DNA of 64,000 nt from positions 124,001-188,000 of the forward strand of contig NZ_JAAATY010000013.1 of NCBI RefSeq assembly GCF_013280595.1, read 5' to 3'. This document shows, in pieces, positions 1-8,508 of the stretch. Position 1 is the stretch's first letter. Every line of letters starts with the position of its first letter. The notes beneath the pieces are model-generated. The model was given only the letters and a program-made list of their open reading frames with translations. It made no database searches and was not told where the DNA came from. The DNA is from Kibdelosporangium persicum (lineage in GTDB: Bacteria; Actinomycetota; Actinomycetes; Mycobacteriales; Pseudonocardiaceae). Made by a program: the position numbers and the translations under genes.

Positions 1-862
1 TTTCGTCGTCACGGACGCTCCGGCTCAGCTCCAGGTGGACGAAGTCGGCCTCGTGCTCCGCGGCCACCTTGCCTTGTTCGTTGCGAGTGCCTTCCAACCG
101 GCCGCATTCGCGCTCCCACGAGCGGCAGGTCGCCAGGCCTTCGTCGGCCATGCCACCGGCGATCCGGCGGATCATGGCTCCGGCCTTTCCGGCGCCGGGC
201 GAGATCACCACGTCGGTGTCCGGCAGGCTGTCGTCGTGGAACCCGTGCACCTGCACCTGCGGGATGTCCCGTTCGGCCAGATCGGTGGCCACGGCGTGGA
301 ACGCGGAGTCGGTGCGGTGCGCGACGTCGCCGCGTTCGACCCGGCGGTGGGTGCCCGCGACCAACAACGCCGCGCCAGGCATCGCGCGGAACAGCGCCAG
401 CCCGATCCGTTCCGTGCCCAGGTCGGAGTTCGGGTGCGGTACTTCGACGGCCACCCGCACCGGTTCGGAGAGATCGACCAGGTACAGGCCCCATGCCCGA
501 TCGTCGGCGACCAGTGCGTACTCCCGGCCGGTCGCGGGATCTCGGCCCACGGTCAGCGTGAAGCCCAGTGGGCGTAGGGAATCGGCCAGCCGGGGCCGGT
601 CGATGCCCCGGCCGTCCTCGATCAACGGGCGCAGCGCGGCGACGATCTCCTTGCGCTCGTCCGCGCTCGGCGGCTCATACCGCGCGTCCGGCCGCAGCGT
701 CTCGGCGAAGCCCGCGAGCACGTCGTCGAGATCCGAAGGCGGCCGGACGACCGCCGCCGGGGCTTCGTCGTCGCCACTGATTCCCACCAGCACCCCCACT
801 CCTGCCAGGAGCGCGACGGTGATGGCCACCAGCGGTATCCACTTGCGCGCACTGAACGTCAT
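1..862 (-). CDS. Membrane-anchored protein of unknown function, truncated at window edge
   Basis: Reading the minus strand from an ATG at 862 gives an open frame that runs off the left edge, so only the N-terminal 287 residues are present. It begins with a short basic segment and one hydrophobic helix (residues about 7-28) followed by an acidic exported domain, so it is probably anchored outside the membrane. The later part contains VAGTHRRVERG, HRTDSAFHAV, QVHGFHDD and, near the edge, NEQGKVA and HLELSRSVR. Spaced His, Glu and Arg motifs of this kind recall N-formylglutamate amidohydrolase or poly-gamma-glutamate hydrolase folds, but I cannot assign the family. It is divergent from the envelope operon that starts about 110 bp away, and a link to that locus is only inferred. 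Confidence 0.6.
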   Translation of the reverse strand, partial: MTFSARKWIPLVAITVALLAGVGVLVGISGDDEAPAAVVRPPSDLDDVLAGFAETLRPDARYEPPSADERKEIVAALRPLIEDGRGIDRPRLADSLRPLGFTLTVGRDPATGREYALVADDRAWGLYLVDLSEPVRVAVEVPHPNSDLGTERIGLALFRAMPGAALLVAGTHRRVERGDVAHRTDSAFHAVATDLAERDIPQVQVHGFHDDSLPDTDVVISPGAGKAGAMIRRIAGGMADEGLATCRSWERECGRLEGTRNEQGKVAAEHEADFVHLELSRSVRDDE

Positions 863-974
863 CGCCGCGCAGTTTAGGGGCACCAAGTGATTTCGCCGCC
901 TTATGAACCACCGTGCGCATGAATCCGTATGCGAGGTGTGCCACCGCAGCCGACATATCGGAGTGGCGTTGAGG

Positions 975-3152
975 ATGTTCGACAGAAGGCGCAGGCGGAC
1001 GGATCTGGAGGGCCAGCTGGCGGAAGGCGGGTTCCCCGCCGGCGTCGGTGTGCCCTCGGCCGTGCTCGTGGGCCTGTTGGTACTGCTCGCCGGGTTCTGC
1101 GTACTGCACCTACGCGAGCCGGAGGTGTCCGCACCCCGGGCTGTCGTGGAGTCGCAGCAGGCGTTGGTGGACAGCCTGGCGAGATCCCTCGCCGCCACGG
1201 CCGCCCAGAACGTCGCGGACCTGCGCACCGCCGTCACGGTGTCCGATCCCGGGCGGGCGCCCGCGGACCTGCTCGCCGACGTGAACCAGAGCCAGCCGAA
1301 ATGGCGTGGCATGGCGGTGCTGGAGCGATCCACCCGCAAGCAGGTCGTGACCCGGGGCGAGCCGATCCCGGTCCCGGCGTCGATCACCGACTCGGCGGTC
1401 GTTCCGGTGGCCAGGCCGGACGGCACCCTCTGGATGCTCGTCACCGTGCCGATGCCCGGCGACTCGCAACGTGTGGTCATGGCGGCCACCGCGGCGGGCA
1501 TCCCCGCTGTGCCGCTTGACGCCGACCTGCGGCAAGGGCTGGTGCTGGCCAACCAGGAGGACAAGATCGTCGACTCCCGGGGCACGGTGCCGAAGGTCGA
1601 GGACACGGCCGCCCAGTCGCTGCTCGGCAGCGCGGCCGCGGCGGCGAGCACCGGGCAGACCGGCGCTTACGTGGGCGAACCCGGGCTGGAGCCCGGTGGG
1701 CCGGATTCGGCGCGGGAACGTGCCGTGGTCGTGGCCTACGCCCCCGTGGGGACCGGCGAGCTCGGCCTGTCCCTGCTGTCGGTGGCCCGTGCGCCCGTGG
1801 CCGAGGCCGGGCCCGCCCAGCAGGGAATCCGGCCGGCGCTCGCCTTGGTCGTGGTCGCGCTGCTCGGGTTCGGCCTGATCCGCGCGACGCTCGTCGGTCC
1901 GGTACGGCGACTGCGGTCGGACGCGTTGCAGGTCGCGAGCGGCGATCTGAAGCACCCGGTCCGGCTCCCGCATTCGGCGGAGACCCGCCGGATCGCCGCG
2001 GCCGTCGAGTACTGCCGCACGAAGCTGCGTGGCGAACCGGAACCCGTCGTCCGGCGCTTCCCGAGAATGTCCGCGCGTCTCGCGGTCGTCCTGGCCACCC
2101 TTGGTCTGCTCGCGTGGTCGGGATGGGTCGCGGTGACCGTGGGTGGCGGGACCGCGCGGGTGCCCGACTCGGTGGTCAGCGGCCATCGGAGCCAGGTCGG
2201 CAACGCCGCCGAGACGATCCACCGGACCGTCCGCGACGGGCTCGCCGACCTGCAGTCGGTCGCCGGGCTCAGCGGCTCGCAGGACCCCTCGTCGCTGGTG
2301 CCGGTCGTGCGTGAGCTCGCCGGGCAGGAGCGGTTCCGCAGCGTCTACCTGGTCGACAAGTCGGGAGTCGTGACGGGGGAGTCAGCAGGCAGGCCACCGT
2401 TGCGCGGTGTCAACGTGTTGCCGCCCGATCCCGGCGTCCGGTTGCAGGACACCGCCGGCCGGGTGCCGGTGTTGTTCGCGCACGCGGCGTTGAGCGGCGG
2501 CGACTACACGCTGGTGGGGGAGTTCGACGTGGACCACCTCGCCGATCTGCTGCGCCGCGCGCCCGGCCGGGTCCGCCTGGTCAACTCGGAGCTGCGCACC
2601 CTCGCCGCCACGGACGGCTTTGTCGCGTTCGAACAACTGCCCGGCGAGGACGCCAGGCGCGGTGTCACGGACGCACTGGCCGGACGGCCCGCCGCCCGGG
2701 TCGACGGCGAAGGGCGGAACCGCACGGTGATCGTGGCCCGGTCGGTCGACGACCTGCCGTGGGCCGTGGTGTCCGAGAAACCGGTGCGCGAGCTGAGCCT
2801 GCCCGGCAACGAGGTGCGCAACGGCGCGATGCTCGTCGCCCTGATCGGAGCCTTGCTCGCGGCGTTGTTGTTCGGCTGGCACTACCTGGTGCTGATCCGG
2901 CCGCTGCGCAGGCTTGCCGCCGCGGCGAAGTTCGAGGACGTGATCTACCCACAACGGCAGGACGAGATCGGAACCATCGCGTGCTGCCTGGAGATCTGCC
3001 GGCAGGCGTTGTCCGAAGGCGTGGGCAGGCTGGGCGCGGTCCGCAGGCCGCGCGGCGCCGCCACCGACCAGACCGTGCGACTGCCGCGGATTCCCGCCGA
3101 CGACCCGCTCGCCGACCCCGAACCGCGCCGCCGATCCCGAGCCGAGGTCTGA
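975..3152 (+). CDS. Membrane protein with two sensor-like extracytoplasmic regions and two HAMP segments
   Basis: The protein has about 725 residues in two similar halves. Each half is a transmembrane helix, an extracytoplasmic region of roughly 170-230 residues, a second helix and a HAMP-like linker (RPLRRLAAAAKFEDV is the second). No kinase, GGDEF or methyl-accepting domain follows, so it is not a complete receptor. The start is uncertain: ATG 975 has GAGG directly against it, TTG 969 has GGAG five bases upstream, and the frame stays open back to 903. The next gene starts 3 bp after the stop, so it is probably co-transcribed with the PgsB and PgsC homologues. The C-terminus ends in a tail with LPRIPADDP that recurs at the end of the PgsB homologue. 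A sensing or scaffolding role in polymer synthesis is inference. Confidence 0.7.
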   Translation: MFDRRRRRTDLEGQLAEGGFPAGVGVPSAVLVGLLVLLAGFCVLHLREPEVSAPRAVVESQQALVDSLARSLAATAAQNVADLRTAVTVSDPGRAPADLLADVNQSQPKWRGMAVLERSTRKQVVTRGEPIPVPASITDSAVVPVARPDGTLWMLVTVPMPGDSQRVVMAATAAGIPAVPLDADLRQGLVLANQEDKIVDSRGTVPKVEDTAAQSLLGSAAAAASTGQTGAYVGEPGLEPGGPDSARERAVVVAYAPVGTGELGLSLLSVARAPVAEAGPAQQGIRPALALVVVALLGFGLIRATLVGPVRRLRSDALQVASGDLKHPVRLPHSAETRRIAAAVEYCRTKLRGEPEPVVRRFPRMSARLAVVLATLGLLAWSGWVAVTVGGGTARVPDSVVSGHRSQVGNAAETIHRTVRDGLADLQSVAGLSGSQDPSSLVPVVRELAGQERFRSVYLVDKSGVVTGESAGRPPLRGVNVLPPDPGVRLQDTAGRVPVLFAHAALSGGDYTLVGEFDVDHLADLLRRAPGRVRLVNSELRTLAATDGFVAFEQLPGEDARRGVTDALAGRPAARVDGEGRNRTVIVARSVDDLPWAVVSEKPVRELSLPGNEVRNGAMLVALIGALLAALLFGWHYLVLIRPLRRLAAAAKFEDVIYPQRQDEIGTIACCLEICRQALSEGVGRLGAVRRPRGAATDQTVRLPRIPADDPLADPEPRRRSRAEV

Positions 3153-3154
3153 TC

Positions 3155-4573
3155 TTGCTGTTCCTGTTCGTGGTCTTCGCGACCGGTTGCCTGTCGTTGC
3201 TCGTGCTCGGCGTGGCCGAGCAACGCCGCCACTACGCCAACCTCCGTCGCATCCCGACCCGCGTGCTGGTGAACGGAATCCGGGGCAAGAGTTCGATCAC
3301 CCGGCTGTGCGCGGGTGCGCTGCGCGGCGGCGGGCTGGTGACCGTGGCGAAGACGACCGGCACGGCGGCCAGGTTCATCCATCCCGACGGCAGCGAGGAA
3401 CCGGTGTACCGGAAGTTCGGGATCGCCAACGTGGTCGAGCAGATCGGCATCGTGCGCCGGGCGTCGGCCTACCGGCCGGACGTCCTGGTGATCGAGTGCA
3501 TGGCCGTGCAGCCGGACCTTCAGGAGATCAACCAGAGCAAGCTGATCCAGTCCACCATCGGCGTGCTGTGCAACGTCCGCGAGGACCACCTGGCCGAGAT
3601 GGGGCCCACGCTGGACGACGTGGCCCGCTCGTTGAGCCGGTCCATGCCGGTCGGCGGTATCTGCGTGACCGCGGAGCGGGAACGTCTGCACATCCTCAAG
3701 GAAGAGGCGGCTCGCCGGGACTGCGAACTCGTGCCGGTCGACCCGTCGTCGGTGACCGACGAGCAGATGGCCGGGTTCGGCTGGATCACCTTCAAGGAGA
3801 ACGTGGCGATCGCGTTGGCGGTCGCCGACCTGCTGGGCGTGAACCGGCAGTCCGCGCTGGCCGGGATGTGGGCCGCGGCGCCCGATCCCGGTGTGCTGTC
3901 GGTGCAGCGCTACCAGGTGGGAGACCTGCGGCTGCGGTTCGCGAACGTCTTCGCGGCGAACGATCCGGAGTCGACGCTGATGAACATCGAGCAGCTGCTC
4001 GGCACCGGTGCGATCGCACGGCCGCTGCACGTGGTGATCAACTGCCGGCCGGACCGGGTCGAGCGGAACGGCCAGATGGGCGCGCTGATCCCGGAACTCG
4101 CGCCCGCCCGGGTCGTGCTGATCGGCGAGCCGACCCGCAGCGCGCGGGTCGCGATTCCGGGGGACTGGCAGGGCGAGGTGGTGGACCTCGGCGGCAGGCG
4201 CGACCCGGACAAGCTGCTGGCCGGTGTGCTGGCAGGGATGACGGGGTCGGTGTCGCTGGTGACCATCGGCAATATCCACGGGCAGGGCGAAGTCCTGCTG
4301 GACCACCTGGCGACGCTGCAACAGGCACCCGCCGACGCCGGGGATCAGGCTTCCGGTGCGCCGCAGCCGGTCGGAGCCGGACGGTCACTGGCTGGAAGTC
4401 AGTCCGCCGGTGAGTCGCGGCCTGGTGTCGTGCCCGCCTCGGAACCTCAGCCCCGCGTGCGAGCCCGGCCAGCCGGGTTCCGGCCCAGCCCGGTGCCGCG
4501 CCGGCCGTCGCAGATCCACGACACGACACCGTTGCCCCGCATCCCGGCGAGCGACCCGAGGAGCGGATCATGA
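3155..4573 (+). CDS. pgsB: PgsB/CapB-like poly-gamma-glutamate synthase, Mur-ligase family
   Basis: The 472-residue protein begins with a hydrophobic helix and has the Mur-ligase-type P-loop GIRGKSSI at residues 41-48, followed by ECMAVQPDLQ and NVREDHLAEMGP, which are typical of PgsB/CapB. This family uses ATP to join glutamates through the gamma-carboxyl at the membrane. The TTG start at 3155 is chosen because GAGG lies seven bases upstream and the upstream gene ends at 3152. It is somewhat longer than usual for PgsB because of a Pro-rich C-terminal extension of about 70 residues ending in DTTPLPRIPASDP, a motif shared with the preceding gene. It overlaps the PgsC gene by 4 bp. The polymer actually made is not proven from sequence. 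Confidence 0.85.
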   Translation: MLFLFVVFATGCLSLLVLGVAEQRRHYANLRRIPTRVLVNGIRGKSSITRLCAGALRGGGLVTVAKTTGTAARFIHPDGSEEPVYRKFGIANVVEQIGIVRRASAYRPDVLVIECMAVQPDLQEINQSKLIQSTIGVLCNVREDHLAEMGPTLDDVARSLSRSMPVGGICVTAERERLHILKEEAARRDCELVPVDPSSVTDEQMAGFGWITFKENVAIALAVADLLGVNRQSALAGMWAAAPDPGVLSVQRYQVGDLRLRFANVFAANDPESTLMNIEQLLGTGAIARPLHVVINCRPDRVERNGQMGALIPELAPARVVLIGEPTRSARVAIPGDWQGEVVDLGGRRDPDKLLAGVLAGMTGSVSLVTIGNIHGQGEVLLDHLATLQQAPADAGDQASGAPQPVGAGRSLAGSQSAGESRPGVVPASEPQPRVRARPAGFRPSPVPRRPSQIHDTTPLPRIPASDPRSGS

Positions 4574-5052
4574 TCGCGGGCGGCCTGCTCAGCGAGATCG
4601 CCACCCTCGGACTCGCCATCGGCCTGGTGTTCTCCCTGGTCTGCTACCTCGCGACGAACCTGTCGCCGGGCGGCATGATCACGCCGGGGTGGCTCGCGCT
4701 GACGATGGTCGAGGACTACCGGCGGGCCGGGATCATCGTGGCCACCACGGCGCTCACCTTCGTGCTGACCAAGATCCTGCAACGCGTCGTGATCCTCTAC
4801 GGCAAACGGCTGTTCGCGGCCGTGGTGCTGACCGGCGTGTTGTTGCAGACCGGGCTGTTCGTGCTGATCCAAAGCGACTACCCGCTGTTGTTCGCCCACC
4901 AGACGCTTGGCTTCGTCGTGCCGGGGCTGATCGCGTACCAGCTCGTGCGGCAGCCGCCGGTCGCCACCGTGCTGAGCACGGCGGCGGTCAGCCTGGCCAG
5001 CTACGGGGTGTTGATCAGCGGTGTGCTGGCCGGCCTGGTGCCGACCACGTGA
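4570..5052 (+). CDS. pgsC: PgsC/CapC-like membrane subunit of poly-gamma-glutamate synthase
   Basis: This 160-residue protein is almost entirely transmembrane, with about five helices, and has the length and early NLSPGGMITPGWLAL segment typical of PgsC/CapC. In known systems it forms the membrane part of the synthase together with PgsB. Its ATG overlaps the pgsB stop codon (ATGA), so translation is coupled. No PgsA-type metallophosphatase gene, normally the third component, is visible in the window; an NlpC/P60 hydrolase follows instead. Confidence 0.85.
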   Translation: MIAGGLLSEIATLGLAIGLVFSLVCYLATNLSPGGMITPGWLALTMVEDYRRAGIIVATTALTFVLTKILQRVVILYGKRLFAAVVLTGVLLQTGLFVLIQSDYPLLFAHQTLGFVVPGLIAYQLVRQPPVATVLSTAAVSLASYGVLISGVLAGLVPTT

Positions 5053-5070
5053 CGAAAGGCAGGAAGTGAC

Positions 5071-6087
5071 ATGTCGAAGACCAGCACGGCCGTACGGGCA
5101 GGTGCCCTGCTCGGGGTGATCGGCGTGGCCGCCGCCGCGTTCGTCTACTTCGACCAGGAGCCGTCCGCCTCGGCTCCCGCGGCACAGCAAGCAGCCGCCG
5201 CCCCGGTGCAGCGAACCGCGGACTACACCTTCGAGCGCCTGGACGATCCGGCACGCACCATCGTGCGGGACAGCCAGTCGGTCGTCGCCACGATGACCGA
5301 CGGCGCCCGGACCGTGGTGCTGAGCGGGCCGAGCCGGACCTTCCGGGAGCCGAAGGCCACCAAGGCCGAGGTCACCACGACCGCGTGGGTCCGCCTCGCG
5401 CCGCAGGCGTGGCGGGAAGGCGAGGAGTCGGCCGGCTGGTTCCGGCCATGGCTGGCCAAGGCGTTGAGCGACACCACACCGGACGTCCTGGCCGTGGCGA
5501 TGGAGTACGTCGACGGCGCCGCGGACGAGAAGAACGCCGAGGGCGTCCGGTTCCGTGGCGACGCGGCGTTCGGGCCGGTGGCGGCGACCGGTACGGGCAG
5601 GCTGGAACGGTCGGACTTCTACGACTACTTGGGCGTACCATGGTCCTTTGTGGACGGTACACGGACCACGCCGGACAGCAAGCATTACGGTGCCGTGGAC
5701 TGTTCCGGGTTCGTGCGGTTGGTCTACGGCTACCGGATGGAGTACCCGTTGCTCGGCACGAACACCCGCGGTCCTGGCCTGCCGCGGCGGGCGTACGCGA
5801 TGGCGGAGTTCGGCCCTGGCGTCACGCCCGTTCCCAACACCGGCCGCCGTGTCACCGCGTACGACTCCCTGCAACCAGGAGACCTGCTCTTCTTCGAAGT
5901 CGAAGGCGGCGCGGACGAACTCGACCACGCGGGCATCTACCTCGGCGTCGACTCCGACGGACGCCACCGGTTCATGTCCAGCCGTGAACGCGTCAACGGC
6001 CCGACCCTCGGCGACGTCGGCGGAACATCGCTGCTGGACGACGGCGGCATGTACTCCCGAGGTTTCCGGGCCGCCCGCCGCATCTGA
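5071..6087 (+). CDS. Secreted or membrane-anchored NlpC/P60 peptidase
   Basis: The 338-residue protein has an N-terminal hydrophobic segment (residues 8-27), a linker rich in Ala and Pro, a middle domain of unknown type, and a C-terminal NlpC/P60 domain. The likely catalytic residues are Cys211 in VDCSGFVRLVYG, His286 in LDHAGIYLG and His299 in RHRFMSS. The family cleaves gamma-D-glutamyl bonds in peptidoglycan, and the Bacillus PgsS (YwtD) member cuts poly-gamma-glutamate next to pgsBC. Placement 18 bp after the PgsC homologue, with AGGA ahead of the ATG, suggests release or trimming of the polymer, but a peptidoglycan role is equally possible. Confidence 0.8.
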   Translation: MSKTSTAVRAGALLGVIGVAAAAFVYFDQEPSASAPAAQQAAAAPVQRTADYTFERLDDPARTIVRDSQSVVATMTDGARTVVLSGPSRTFREPKATKAEVTTTAWVRLAPQAWREGEESAGWFRPWLAKALSDTTPDVLAVAMEYVDGAADEKNAEGVRFRGDAAFGPVAATGTGRLERSDFYDYLGVPWSFVDGTRTTPDSKHYGAVDCSGFVRLVYGYRMEYPLLGTNTRGPGLPRRAYAMAEFGPGVTPVPNTGRRVTAYDSLQPGDLLFFEVEGGADELDHAGIYLGVDSDGRHRFMSSRERVNGPTLGDVGGTSLLDDGGMYSRGFRAARRI

Positions 6088-6099
6088 AACCCCTGCTCA

Positions 6100-6151
6100 C
6101 CCCTCGTGAGTGGTTATCAGGGTTAGAACACGGATAACCACTCACGAGGGG
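6100..6151. repeat. Dispersed palindrome, copy 1 (inverted orientation)
   Basis: The two arms, 6100-6118 and 6133-6151, pair perfectly over 19 bp around a 14-base loop that contains GTTAGAAC. The loop is the reverse complement of the GTTCTAAC loop of the other four copies. It lies between two plus-strand genes and could end transcription of the NlpC/P60 gene. Confidence 0.9.
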
Positions 6152-6153
6152 GA

Positions 6154-6167
6154 TAGCCTGGGGCTCG
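6154..6167 (+). promoter_or_regulatory. Probable -10 element of a leaderless promoter
   Basis: TAGCCT at 6154-6159 lies seven bases upstream of the GTG at 6167, and there is no ribosome binding site between them. This is the common actinobacterial arrangement for leaderless mRNA. The element directly abuts the preceding palindrome. Confidence 0.5.
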
Positions 6168-7012
6168 TGAAAATCGGTGTGAACGTTCCCAACTACGGCC
6201 CGGGCACCGATCCGGGTGTCCTGCGTGACTGGGCGCGGACCGTGGAAGGACTGGGGTTCGACCTGCTGATGATGTCGGACCACGTCGCCGTCACGCCTGA
6301 CGTGGCCGAGAAGTATCCGGCGCCGTTCTTCGAGCCGTTCACCGCGCTTTCCTGGCTCGCCGGGGTCACCCATCGCGTCCGGCTGGGCACGACCGTGGTC
6401 ATCCTGCCGTATCGGCATCCCCTGGTCACCGCGCGAATGGCCGCGAACCTGGCCGACATCAGCGGCGGCCGGTTCATCCTCGGTGTCGGCGTCGGCTGGG
6501 CACGGCAGGAGTTCGAGGCCCTGGGTGTCCCGTTCACCCGGCGCGGGAAGCTGACCGACGAACACCTCCAGGTTATCCGCGACGCGTGGCGGAACGAGGA
6601 CGACTACCGCGCCGGACGAATCCCGATCTGGGTCGGCGGCAACAGCGACGCCGCGCTGCGCCGGTCGGTCCTGCTCGGCGACGCGTGGCACCCGTTGCGG
6701 GTGCCCGCGGCCGCGCTGGGCGAGGAGGCTTCCCGGTTGGCGGCCGTGGCGAAGCAGGAAAACCGTCCGGTGCCCGGGTTGGCGCCGCGGATCGTGCTGC
6801 AGCCCGCCGCCGAACCGGTGACAGGCCCCGATCGCCTGGCGGGCGAAGGGAATCTCGAGCAGATCGTCGGTGATCTCGCCACCCTGCGGTCACTCGGCGC
6901 GGAGGCGGTGCTGCTCGACACGTTCGGCGGCGACCCGGAAGAACTGAAGCACCCGGAAACGGCGTGGCGTGATCTCGCGGCGGTCGCCGCGGCCTGGAAG
7001 GAGCGGACGTGA
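6167..7012 (+). CDS. Luciferase-like (LLM) flavin- or F420-dependent oxidoreductase
   Basis: The 281-residue protein begins KIGVNVPNYG and has the TIM-barrel motifs of the luciferase-like family: MMSDHVAV, LGTTVVILPYRHP, ISGGRFILGVGVGW and a late GDAWHPLR. Similar actinobacterial proteins often use F420H2. The GTG at 6167 is preferred over the ATG at 6110, because the extra residues would come from the palindrome and only the GTG has a correctly spaced -10 element. It overlaps the next gene by 4 bp. The substrate is unknown. Confidence 0.8.
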   Translation: MKIGVNVPNYGPGTDPGVLRDWARTVEGLGFDLLMMSDHVAVTPDVAEKYPAPFFEPFTALSWLAGVTHRVRLGTTVVILPYRHPLVTARMAANLADISGGRFILGVGVGWARQEFEALGVPFTRRGKLTDEHLQVIRDAWRNEDDYRAGRIPIWVGGNSDAALRRSVLLGDAWHPLRVPAAALGEEASRLAAVAKQENRPVPGLAPRIVLQPAAEPVTGPDRLAGEGNLEQIVGDLATLRSLGAEAVLLDTFGGDPEELKHPETAWRDLAAVAAAWKERT

Positions 7013-7437
7013 ACCCGGCCGAGGAAGCCCTGCTGCGGCAAGCGATCGAGCTGGCCCGCGAGGCGCGCGAGGTGTACGGCAACCCGCCGTTCGGTTCGCT
7101 GCTCGCCGACGCGGACGGCAACGTGCTCGTGAAGGAGCGCAACACCACGCTGACCGACAAGGACATCACGGCGCACCCGGAGCTGAAACTGGCCCGCTGG
7201 GCCGCGCGCGAGCTGGACCCGGAGACCGCGGCGGCGACCACGATGTACACCAGCACGCAGCCGTGCGGCATGTGCACCGGCGCGATCGAGCGGTCCGGGC
7301 TGGGCCGCGTGGTCTACGCGTTGTCCACCGAGCAGTTCCTCAGCCTGCGGCCGCCTGTCGTGGGCGGCGAGTACCGCCTGGAAGGACCGGCGTTGTTCGA
7401 CGAGGCCCGCGTACCGGTGGACGGCTACTACCAGTGA
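7009..7437 (+). CDS. Cytidine/deoxycytidylate-type deaminase
   Basis: The 142-residue protein has the zinc-dependent deaminase signature: AHPELKL supplies the His and catalytic Glu, and TQPCGMCTGAIERS supplies the two cysteines. Length and layout fit the family that includes guanine deaminase and tRNA adenosine deaminase, but the base deaminated cannot be told. The GTG start overlaps the stop of the LLM gene, so the two are translationally coupled. Confidence 0.85.
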   Translation: MNPAEEALLRQAIELAREAREVYGNPPFGSLLADADGNVLVKERNTTLTDKDITAHPELKLARWAARELDPETAAATTMYTSTQPCGMCTGAIERSGLGRVVYALSTEQFLSLRPPVVGGEYRLEGPALFDEARVPVDGYYQ

Positions 7438-7496
7438 GCTTCGGGGAATGCGGCAGGCTGGTTGAATGTTGAACGAGTCGATCGACAGGAGGACCA

Positions 7497-7904
7497 GTGA
7501 TCGACAACTTCAACGACTACCAGCCCAACGGTCAGGTGGCGGCGGACCGGTGGGTGACGGCGACCCACCTCTTCGACCTGTCGCACGAGGAGACCACGGC
7601 GGACCGCTGGGAACGGGCGGAAGCGTTCTTCGCGGCGAAGGACTACGTCGCGGCGGCCAAGCTCCTCGGTGAAGTCGTCGACGAGGTGCCGGACCAGATC
7701 GGCCCGCGGCTGCTGCTGGCTCGCGCGTACTACCACTCGGCACAGCTGCGGCGGGCCGAGGAGCAGTTGCGCGAGATCATCGACCGGGACCCGGTCGAGC
7801 ACTACGCCTACCTGATGCTCGGCCGCACCCTCGAGCGGCAGGGACGGCACGACGAGGCCGGTCCCTGGCTGCGGATGGCCGACGCGTTCGGCGGCACGCG
7901 CTAA
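7497..7904 (+). CDS. Small tetratricopeptide-repeat protein
   Basis: The 135-residue protein carries TPR-like helical pairs between residues 40 and 125 (RAEAFFAAKDYVAAAKLLGE, LLLARAYYHSAQLRRAEEQL, LMLGRTLERQGRHDEAG). The GTG start at 7497 has AGGAGG nine bases upstream. Such small TPR proteins act as protein-protein adaptors; no partner is evident. Confidence 0.8.
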   Translation: MIDNFNDYQPNGQVAADRWVTATHLFDLSHEETTADRWERAEAFFAAKDYVAAAKLLGEVVDEVPDQIGPRLLLARAYYHSAQLRRAEEQLREIIDRDPVEHYAYLMLGRTLERQGRHDEAGPWLRMADAFGGTR

Positions 7905-7914
7905 GGTCCGTGGC

Positions 7915-8460
7915 ATGAACACGGCGCTGCTGATCGTGGACATGCAGGAAGTGCTGATGCCGCTCGTGTGGCGCGGTGAGGAACTGGCCGACCGGATCGC
8001 GTCACTCGCCCAGCGGGCACGTGAGCACGAGGTTCCGGTGGTCGCGATCCAACAGATCGGGGCCACCGGAACGATGTTCGACCCCGAGTCGCCGGGTACC
8101 CGCCTGGCCGATCGCCTCGACCTGCGGCCGACCGACGTGGTGCTGCGCAAGACGGCGACCGACGCCTTCTACGGCACCAACCTCGCCCCGATGCTCCTCG
8201 AGTGGGACGTGGACACCGTCGTGCTCGCCGGTGTCGCCACGGACTACTGCGTCGACGCGACCGCGCGGTCGTCGTTGAGCCACGGGCTGGACGTCGTGCT
8301 GGTCGGCGACGGGCACGCGCCGGCGGCGGAAGGCGATGCCGAGGCGGGCCTGAGTGCCGAGCAGATCATCGACCGGCACAACCGGATTCTGAGCACCGCT
8401 ATTCACCCGGGTGGGTCGGTTCAGGTCCGCCCGGCGGCGGAGGTCGTTTTCACCTCGTGA
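7915..8460 (+). CDS. Isochorismatase-like cysteine hydrolase
   Basis: The 181-residue protein has the family triad in sequence order: Asp9 in LLIVDMQ, Lys79 in VLRKTATDAF and Cys112 in ATDYCVDATARSS. Members hydrolyse amides or vinyl ethers such as nicotinamide, ureidoacrylate or isochorismate, and nothing here sets the substrate. A TAAGGT element eight bases before the ATG suggests a leaderless mRNA. The stop codon lies inside the left arm of a dispersed palindrome, so the repeat has set the C-terminus. Confidence 0.85.
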   Translation: MNTALLIVDMQEVLMPLVWRGEELADRIASLAQRAREHEVPVVAIQQIGATGTMFDPESPGTRLADRLDLRPTDVVLRKTATDAFYGTNLAPMLLEWDVDTVVLAGVATDYCVDATARSSLSHGLDVVLVGDGHAPAAEGDAEAGLSAEQIIDRHNRILSTAIHPGGSVQVRPAAEVVFTS

Positions 8461-8500
8461 GTGTTTATCGGTGTTCTAACCCTGATAAACACTCACGAGG
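8453..8500. repeat. Dispersed palindrome, copy 2
   Basis: Arms 8453-8469 and 8484-8500 pair perfectly over 17 bp around a 14-base loop with GTTCTAAC. The repeat sits between convergent genes and contains the TGA stop (8458-8460) of the isochorismatase gene. A bidirectional terminator is the simplest role. Confidence 0.9.
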
Positions 8501-8508
8501 GTGACCAG

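Noticed and set aside
69-890. Long plus-strand frame opposite the first gene.
   Set aside because: Its translation is rich in Arg and Ser without any family motif, while the minus-strand frame has a membrane anchor and an ordered domain.
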